Source of the DNA: Bacillota bacterium
GTDB taxonomy: Bacteria; Bacillota; Clostridia; Lachnospirales; Lachnospiraceae
Assembly (NCBI GenBank): GCA_023424995.1
Contig: JAFADH010000194.1
Coordinates: 1-27,559, forward strand
Direction: 5' to 3'
Length of the DNA: 27,559 nucleotides
A program made the translations under genes and the position numbers. Of this stretch, positions 22,865 to 27,559 are shown piece by piece. The notes beneath the pieces are model-generated. The model did not search any database, was not told the origin of the DNA, and was given only the letters and a program-made list of their open reading frames with translations. Each line of letters begins with the position of its first letter. Within the stretch, counting starts at the first letter, position 1.

Positions 22865-24382
22865 TTATTGTTTGGAAGCTAAAAACTCATCCATCTGACG
22901 CTGCACCTCAGCGATATATTCATCGATACCTGCGTTCTTAAGTGCCTGCAGAGCCTTCGGGTATTCTGTGTCATAATCGATAAAGCCGTAAAGAATCGGG
23001 TTCATCTGCTTACCTGCCACCTCTTTGATCGCAGCTTCGATTTCCTTTACATTCTCATTATTAAAGCGGAAGCCGAGCATCTCGGACACAATCGCATTAT
23101 CATCCCAGCTTGTATACATATCGATATAAGCCTGATCTACCTCGGGAGTAAATAACTGATAGTTTTTATTGCGGAACATCCATTCATAGAAGAATTCATC
23201 GGGAATCAGCTTATTAATTCTTCCGTCGGCAATTTCATAGTCAGTACCTTCCACACCATATATCGCAAATAAATAATTAGCCTGGGAAGCATAGATCCAG
23301 TTGATAAACTGCATCGCTCCCTCCGGATTAGGGGCGGTTTGGGGAATACACAGCACCTCTCCGCCGGTGGCAGTGATATAACGGGGTTCCTCCGCTTTTA
23401 ATGTATAGGACTTCAGTTTTGCATCCGGTGCATTGATCCTTACCTCATCGATGATTTCATTTTCTTTTCCCAGGGAGCCTTCCACCCAAAGGTATAGGCC
23501 GGTCATCATACGGGAATCCTTTTCATTGTACTTGATTGTCAATTCGTCGGAATACAGACTGTCCGTATACATTTTACGGTTAAACTGCGCTACCTGCTTG
23601 AACGCCTCAGTCTCATAATAATCATAGACCTTATTGGTAGTTTCTCCATATACCGCCGTATCTTCATTTGCACACCAGGTAAGCTGTTCCTCGGCAAAAT
23701 ATCTGGTCAGGGGTTTAAAGATCGGATCCGCCGGCCCCTTCATCTCCGGGAACTGTTCCTTTGCCTTCTGTGCAAAGTCTGCCAGGTCCCGGGCGGTTTT
23801 TATTTCAGTCATGCCGCAGGCCTCCAGAATATCCTGGCGTACACAAATCTGCTGATACATTCCGGAGGAGGGTGAATAGGCGGACGGAATCCCATAGATC
23901 TCCCCGCCTATGCTGGCTCCGTCCAGCCGCTCCCTGGGCAGTACCTTAAGCATATCCTGACAATACCGGTCAACCAGATCATTTAAAACAGAAGCCTGCT
24001 TCTTGTTCACGATAGTAGAAAGATTCGGCAGGCCATCCCAGTATAAATCAATTGGTTCCTGTGCCGCCAGCATAATATCCTTCTGCTCCCAGTATTGGTC
24101 CCAGGGAACGAATACCATTTCCACCTTCAGACCGAGGTCCGTTTTTATCCGTTCAGCAAATTCATTCTTCATAAAACCCGACATACGGTCGCTCTCTTCC
24201 CCCGGATAGAGTATGGTTATGGTGCCATTATCCTTATTCGCTTCATCTCCTGCGTCCGCACCGGCTCCGCCGGATGCTGCATCTTTCTGGCCTGTACCGC
24301 TTTCTCTGCTCCCCCTGCCGCACCCGCCAAGCAAACCGATCACCATAGTTACGGCAATCATAATTGTAAGTAGCCTTCTCAT
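22865..24382 (-). CDS. Extracellular solute-binding lipoprotein, LipO-like
   Basis: A 505-aa receptor for a second carbohydrate ABC importer. ATG at 24382 has AAAGGAGG upstream with a suitable spacer. The signal peptide ends in LLGGC (lipidated Cys21), followed by a Gly/Ala/Asp-rich linker to about residue 52. The mature protein opens with GTITILYPGEESDRM and contains EPIDLYWDGLPN, GEIYGIPSAYSPSSGMYQQICVRQDIL and the C-terminal ANYLFAIYGVEGTDYEI. The last block is typical of the LipO/DUF3502-like proteins paired with LplB and LplC permeases. It is the last gene of its operon. The ligand is unknown; relatives bind complex oligosaccharides. Confidence 0.92.
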   Translation of the reverse strand: MRRLLTIMIAVTMVIGLLGGCGRGSRESGTGQKDAASGGAGADAGDEANKDNGTITILYPGEESDRMSGFMKNEFAERIKTDLGLKVEMVFVPWDQYWEQKDIMLAAQEPIDLYWDGLPNLSTIVNKKQASVLNDLVDRYCQDMLKVLPRERLDGASIGGEIYGIPSAYSPSSGMYQQICVRQDILEACGMTEIKTARDLADFAQKAKEQFPEMKGPADPIFKPLTRYFAEEQLTWCANEDTAVYGETTNKVYDYYETEAFKQVAQFNRKMYTDSLYSDELTIKYNEKDSRMMTGLYLWVEGSLGKENEIIDEVRINAPDAKLKSYTLKAEEPRYITATGGEVLCIPQTAPNPEGAMQFINWIYASQANYLFAIYGVEGTDYEIADGRINKLIPDEFFYEWMFRNKNYQLFTPEVDQAYIDMYTSWDDNAIVSEMLGFRFNNENVKEIEAAIKEVAGKQMNPILYGFIDYDTEYPKALQALKNAGIDEYIAEVQRQMDEFLASKQ

Positions 24383-24409
24383 AAATACTTCCTCCTTTAA
24401 TATTTATAG

Positions 24410-24430
24410 TAAGCCTTATATTACGGCTTA
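24410..24430 (-). promoter_or_regulatory. Small hairpin between permease and solute-binding protein genes
   Basis: TAAGCC (24410-24415) and GGCTTA (24425-24430) form a 6-bp stem with a 9-nt loop, in the 68-nt gap shortly before the solute-binding protein ribosome binding site. A transcript-processing or protective role is possible; the stem is short. Confidence 0.35.
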
Positions 24431-24450
24431 TTATCCTGTTCCCAAGCTCA

Positions 24451-25344
24451 TTATTCCTTGATCGCTCCGGTCATAATGCCCTGAACAAAATACTTTTGCA
24501 CCAGCGGATAAAGGAATAGGACCGGTCCGATCGTAATGATCGTAACCGCCATTTTAACCGTCTCAGCCGGTAATGATATATTCGCTGCCGCCCCGGAAGG
24601 AACTCTTCCCGAGCTGATTGCATTTACGTTGGATAAAATGGAATACAGGTAATACTGCAGCGGAAATTTATTCTTATCATTGATAAAAATCAACGCATAC
24701 CACCAGTTGTTCCAATACTGCAGAGCGTACATCAGTCCAACCGTCAAAATGGCTGTTTTACTGAGAGGAACGGCTATTCTCAAGTAAATTCGAAAGCAAC
24801 CTGCTCCGTCAATCTTAGCCGCCTCATAGAGAGAGGGTGAGATGCCGGAAAAATAGGTACGCATTAAAAACATGTTCCAAACACTGAAAATCGAAGGTAA
24901 TATCAATGCCAGAATATTATTTTTTAAACCATAATAATTAACGCACACAACATACCAGGGGATTAGACCTGCGGAAAATACAATGGTAAAGTTACAGAGA
25001 AAAGCGATAATATTCCGATATTTCAGCGTCTTTATGGAAATAGCAAACGCTATCATGCTGGTAATCAGCATTGCCCCAAGAGTACCGGCCACCGTAATAA
25101 AAATTGTCACTCCGTAGGAGCGCAGAATTTTTTCACCGCTATTGATAAAGATATACCGGTATGTATTAAAGGTAAAAGCCTGAGGAATAACGGAATATCC
25201 GTTTTTTACGATCTCCTGCTCCGCCGACAGGGAAACACTCAGCGTCAACAGCAAAGGATAGAGGCAGATGATACCGAATAAGGCAAGGAAGGCATAGGCA
25301 AATGCAGTAACCATCCGGTCACTCCAGGTCTTACTTTTTCTCAT
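24451..25344 (-). CDS. Carbohydrate ABC transporter permease, LplC/YtcP type
   Basis: A 297-aa membrane subunit of the second importer. Its ATG overlaps the stop codon of the upstream permease by one base (TAATG), implying translational coupling. Helices lie near residues 12-36, 78-100, 112-135, 140-160, 193-213 and 262-285. The N-terminal GIICLYPLLLTLSVSLS stretch, the EAA loop EAAKIDGAGCFRIYLRIAVPL from residue 174 and the C-terminal QKYFVQGIMTGAIKE are hallmarks of this subfamily. No ATPase gene is nearby. Confidence 0.94.
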   Translation of the reverse strand: MRKSKTWSDRMVTAFAYAFLALFGIICLYPLLLTLSVSLSAEQEIVKNGYSVIPQAFTFNTYRYIFINSGEKILRSYGVTIFITVAGTLGAMLITSMIAFAISIKTLKYRNIIAFLCNFTIVFSAGLIPWYVVCVNYYGLKNNILALILPSIFSVWNMFLMRTYFSGISPSLYEAAKIDGAGCFRIYLRIAVPLSKTAILTVGLMYALQYWNNWWYALIFINDKNKFPLQYYLYSILSNVNAISSGRVPSGAAANISLPAETVKMAVTIITIGPVLFLYPLVQKYFVQGIMTGAIKE

Positions 25345-26309
25345 TAGAACAAGCCCTCCCCTTCATTGTATTTTTTTGCAATTTGATTGGCGACGGTGAC
25401 TAAAATCAGACCCATAAGGGATTGGAATAAGCCGATGGCAGTGGAATAAGAGAAGCCCAGGGTTCTCATAGTCTGGTATACATAGGTATCAATAACGGTA
25501 ACCGCATCGCTCAGCACCGGGTTGTTCCCGACAATACCATAGATCATTCCAAAGTCGCCGTAAAAAATCCGTCCGATACTCATTAATGTCAATACAACAG
25601 CTGCCGGCTTCAGCATCGGAAGCGTCAAAAAGATGATTCTCTGAAATTTATTGGCGCCGTCCACCTCGGCTGCTTCAAACAAAGAACCGTCAAAGCCTGC
25701 CATGGCCGCCATATAAACGATGGAGCTGTATCCGCTCCACTTCCACATGTTTGCAAAAATTATGATGCCCTTCCAATACTTTGGTTCGGCATACCATTTG
25801 ACCGGCTCCAGCCCCAGATCCCGAAGCATGTTATTAACCACACCCACATCCGTGGAAAAAAAGCCGTATATGATGGCGCCGACAACTACCCAGGATAAAA
25901 AGTAGGGGAAGAACATAAAGCTTTGCGTCAATTTTTTGAAAACCCTGCTCCGGATCTCATTAAAAAAGATTGCAATACTGATGGGAACAAGCAATCCCAG
26001 AATGATCCCGAAGAAGTTAATAAAAAGAGTATTATAGGTTACCCGCCAGCCCATACTGCTCTTGGAAAAAAAGTACTTGAAATTATCAAGGCCGACAAAG
26101 GGGCTTCCGAAGATGCCGTCCACCACATTAAAATCCGTAAATGCCATCCATGTACCGGTAAAAGGGATATAGCAGAACATGATCAGAACGATCAATGCGG
26201 GCAGGCACATAAGGTAGAGGCCTCTGTTCCGCTTCATTTCCTTAAAAAATTCTTTCCTCCGGTTCATTTCAGCAGTATGTACATTATTCTGCTTTTTCTT
26301 TGATTTCAT
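25344..26309 (-). CDS. ABC transporter permease, LplB type
   Basis: A 321-aa partner permease of the second importer. ATG at 26309 has a modest GGTGAGA ribosome binding site. After a basic N-terminus come hydrophobic helices near 31-52, 93-116, 130-152, 183-204, 230-250 and 295-312. The opening YLMCLPALIVLIMFCYIPFTGTW stretch and FFPYFLSWVVVGAIIYGF are typical of LplB-like subunits. The EAA loop is EAAEVDGANKFQRI from residue 212. It follows the oxidoreductase gene by 24 nt and overlaps the LplC-type gene by one base. Confidence 0.94.
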   Translation of the reverse strand: MKSKKKQNNVHTAEMNRRKEFFKEMKRNRGLYLMCLPALIVLIMFCYIPFTGTWMAFTDFNVVDGIFGSPFVGLDNFKYFFSKSSMGWRVTYNTLFINFFGIILGLLVPISIAIFFNEIRSRVFKKLTQSFMFFPYFLSWVVVGAIIYGFFSTDVGVVNNMLRDLGLEPVKWYAEPKYWKGIIIFANMWKWSGYSSIVYMAAMAGFDGSLFEAAEVDGANKFQRIIFLTLPMLKPAAVVLTLMSIGRIFYGDFGMIYGIVGNNPVLSDAVTVIDTYVYQTMRTLGFSYSTAIGLFQSLMGLILVTVANQIAKKYNEGEGLF

Positions 26310-26333
26310 ATCTTCTCACCACTCTTTTCCATA

Positions 26334-27559
26334 TTAAGAGTTACGCAATTGCTTCTTTAACTCATCCACATCAATTACCGTACCGGTCAGTCTGGATTGT
26401 TCCGCCGCATAGGCCATCATATGGCTTTCGACGGATTGCTCGATGGAGGATCTGCTGTTTTTTTCCCCGGATTGCAGGATCCGAAGAAAATCCTTCATGA
26501 GTCCGACATCTCCTCCGCCGTGACCGCTTTGAGGAATTGCCGTACTAATTACTCTTTGTTCATACCGCTCCACCGCATTCGAAGTAAATTTCGTAACCTC
26601 GATCCGGTTTAAGCTGTCGTCTCCCTTGATCTCTCCGTTCTCACACATAATTTTTATTGTACGGCCTATCCGGTTGGTAAAGCCGCTCAGATTAAAGCTG
26701 ACGGTAACCTGATTTTTAAATTCGATGAGGACCACCTGATTATCGCAGACATCGTTATCACATCGGTATACGCATCTGCCGTAGGGGCTCTCCTCCAGGG
26801 CCTTTAATACGCTCGCCTCCGTCTGCTCCTCGGTGATCACCGTGGCAGGCCAGCTTCCTAATACCGGAAGATATGCCTTTCCGGCATCAAACCGGCATTC
26901 GCCGGCCGCCTTGCAATTTAAGCAGCGGTCCCCGCTGTCCTTCGGTGCATTTTCTTCTTTAAAATACCGCAGGCTTCCGAAGGATGAAATCCGTTTTGCC
27001 TCACTGCCGATCAGCCAGCTTAAAATATCCATGTCGTGGCAGGATTTCTGCATAATGAGGGGACTGGCCAGATCACTTCTTCTCCAGTTGCCTCGGACAA
27101 AGGAGTGTGCCATATGAAAATTGCCTACATTTTCATTGTGCTGGATGGAAATTACCTTCCCCAGCTCTTTGCTGTCAATGATTTCTTTGATGGTTGAAAA
27201 AAAATCCGTGTACCGGAGCACATGACATACAACGATCCTTCTTCCAAGCTCATCCGCTCTGTCCTGAATAGCAGCGCATTCCTTCGGCTCCGGAGAAATC
27301 GGCTTCTCCAGCAGAATGTCATATCCAAGCTCCAGGGCAGCCATTGTCTGCCTGTAGTGGTCCCGGTCCATGCTCGCTATGATAAGCGCGTCCGCTATCC
27401 TGCCCTTTTGAAAGAATTCCTCCGCATTGTCAAAGCAATACCTTTCCTCGACGGCAAGCTTCTTTGCAGCAGCTTTCCTTCGTTTTTCATGGGGTTCCAC
27501 CACCGCCGCGATCTCCGCCCCTTTTGTCCCGCAGGCATATTCGGCATATACCATGCCTC
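26334..27559 (-). CDS. Gfo/Idh/MocA-family oxidoreductase, 5' end cut by the window edge
   Basis: A predicted NAD(P)-dependent sugar or sugar-derivative dehydrogenase, incomplete at its N-terminus. The frame stays open to the last base of the window, and reading through the internal ATG at 27554 gives RGMVYAEYACG, the tail of the family's GxGxRG nucleotide-binding motif. So 27554 is not the true start, and few residues are probably missing. The Rossmann domain contains DALIIASMDRDHY and EKPIS (83-87 from that ATG), the family's conserved Lys-Pro motif, and CHDMDIL (His173, Asp174) lies in the substrate domain. An insertion with Cys211, Cys214 and Cys220 (CLNCKAAGEC) may bind metal and occurs in some relatives. 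It heads the visible part of the second transporter operon, suggesting it acts on the imported sugar. Confidence 0.9.
   Translation of the reverse strand, partial: GMVYAEYACGTKGAEIAAVVEPHEKRRKAAAKKLAVEERYCFDNAEEFFQKGRIADALIIASMDRDHYRQTMAALELGYDILLEKPISPEPKECAAIQDRADELGRRIVVCHVLRYTDFFSTIKEIIDSKELGKVISIQHNENVGNFHMAHSFVRGNWRRSDLASPLIMQKSCHDMDILSWLIGSEAKRISSFGSLRYFKEENAPKDSGDRCLNCKAAGECRFDAGKAYLPVLGSWPATVITEEQTEASVLKALEESPYGRCVYRCDNDVCDNQVVLIEFKNQVTVSFNLSGFTNRIGRTIKIMCENGEIKGDDSLNRIEVTKFTSNAVERYEQRVISTAIPQSGHGGGDVGLMKDFLRILQSGEKNSRSSIEQSVESHMMAYAAEQSRLTGTVIDVDELKKQLRNS

Overview
The window looks like a carbohydrate-utilisation region of a Gram-positive anaerobe, probably Clostridia and possibly Lachnospiraceae. 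The evidence is strong GGAGG-type ribosome binding sites, AT-rich intergenic DNA with sigma-A-type promoters, lipoprotein-type solute-binding proteins, sugar ABC permeases without a local ATPase, and a GntR/LacI hybrid regulator. The taxonomic placement is inference; no rRNA or tRNA is present.

Positions 18-9001, minus strand: an apparent operon reading right to left. It encodes a MalG-type permease, a solute-binding lipoprotein, a MalF-type permease, and two large exported proteins of 1005 and 762 aa. The two exported proteins share a beta-propeller-like module (DUF5005/DUF4185-like by eye) joined to discoidin domains in opposite order. The solute-binding cistron is flanked by hairpins. A multi-hairpin element with inverted-repeat ends lies between the two exported-protein genes.

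Positions 9457-18452, minus strand: a secreted GH78 alpha-L-rhamnosidase-type protein carrying four copies of a ~60-residue module, then a two-gene GH38 operon. One GH38 protein has canonical motifs. The other is divergent, with substitutions at the nucleophile and at a zinc ligand.

Positions 19058-21430, plus strand: a divergently transcribed CE2-like SGNH esterase without a signal peptide, and a GntR-family regulator with a LacI-type sensor domain. An AT-rich motif close to RTATACTTTTATTATA recurs upstream of all five transcription units, often at -10 or +1, and is a candidate operator. The simplest model is one regulon for an acetylated glycan containing rhamnose and mannose-type sugars. 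Exported proteins would cut or bind the polymer, the ABC system would import oligosaccharides, and the cytoplasmic GH38 proteins and esterase would finish them.

Positions 21431-22864: a boundary zone with a terminator hairpin, a doubtful small ORF, a nitroreductase and a clear galE remnant.

Positions 22865-27559, minus strand: a second sugar-uptake operon. It encodes a Gfo/Idh/MocA oxidoreductase (cut by the window end), LplB-type and LplC-type permeases, and a LipO-type solute-binding lipoprotein. All functional calls come from reading motifs; no database search was possible.
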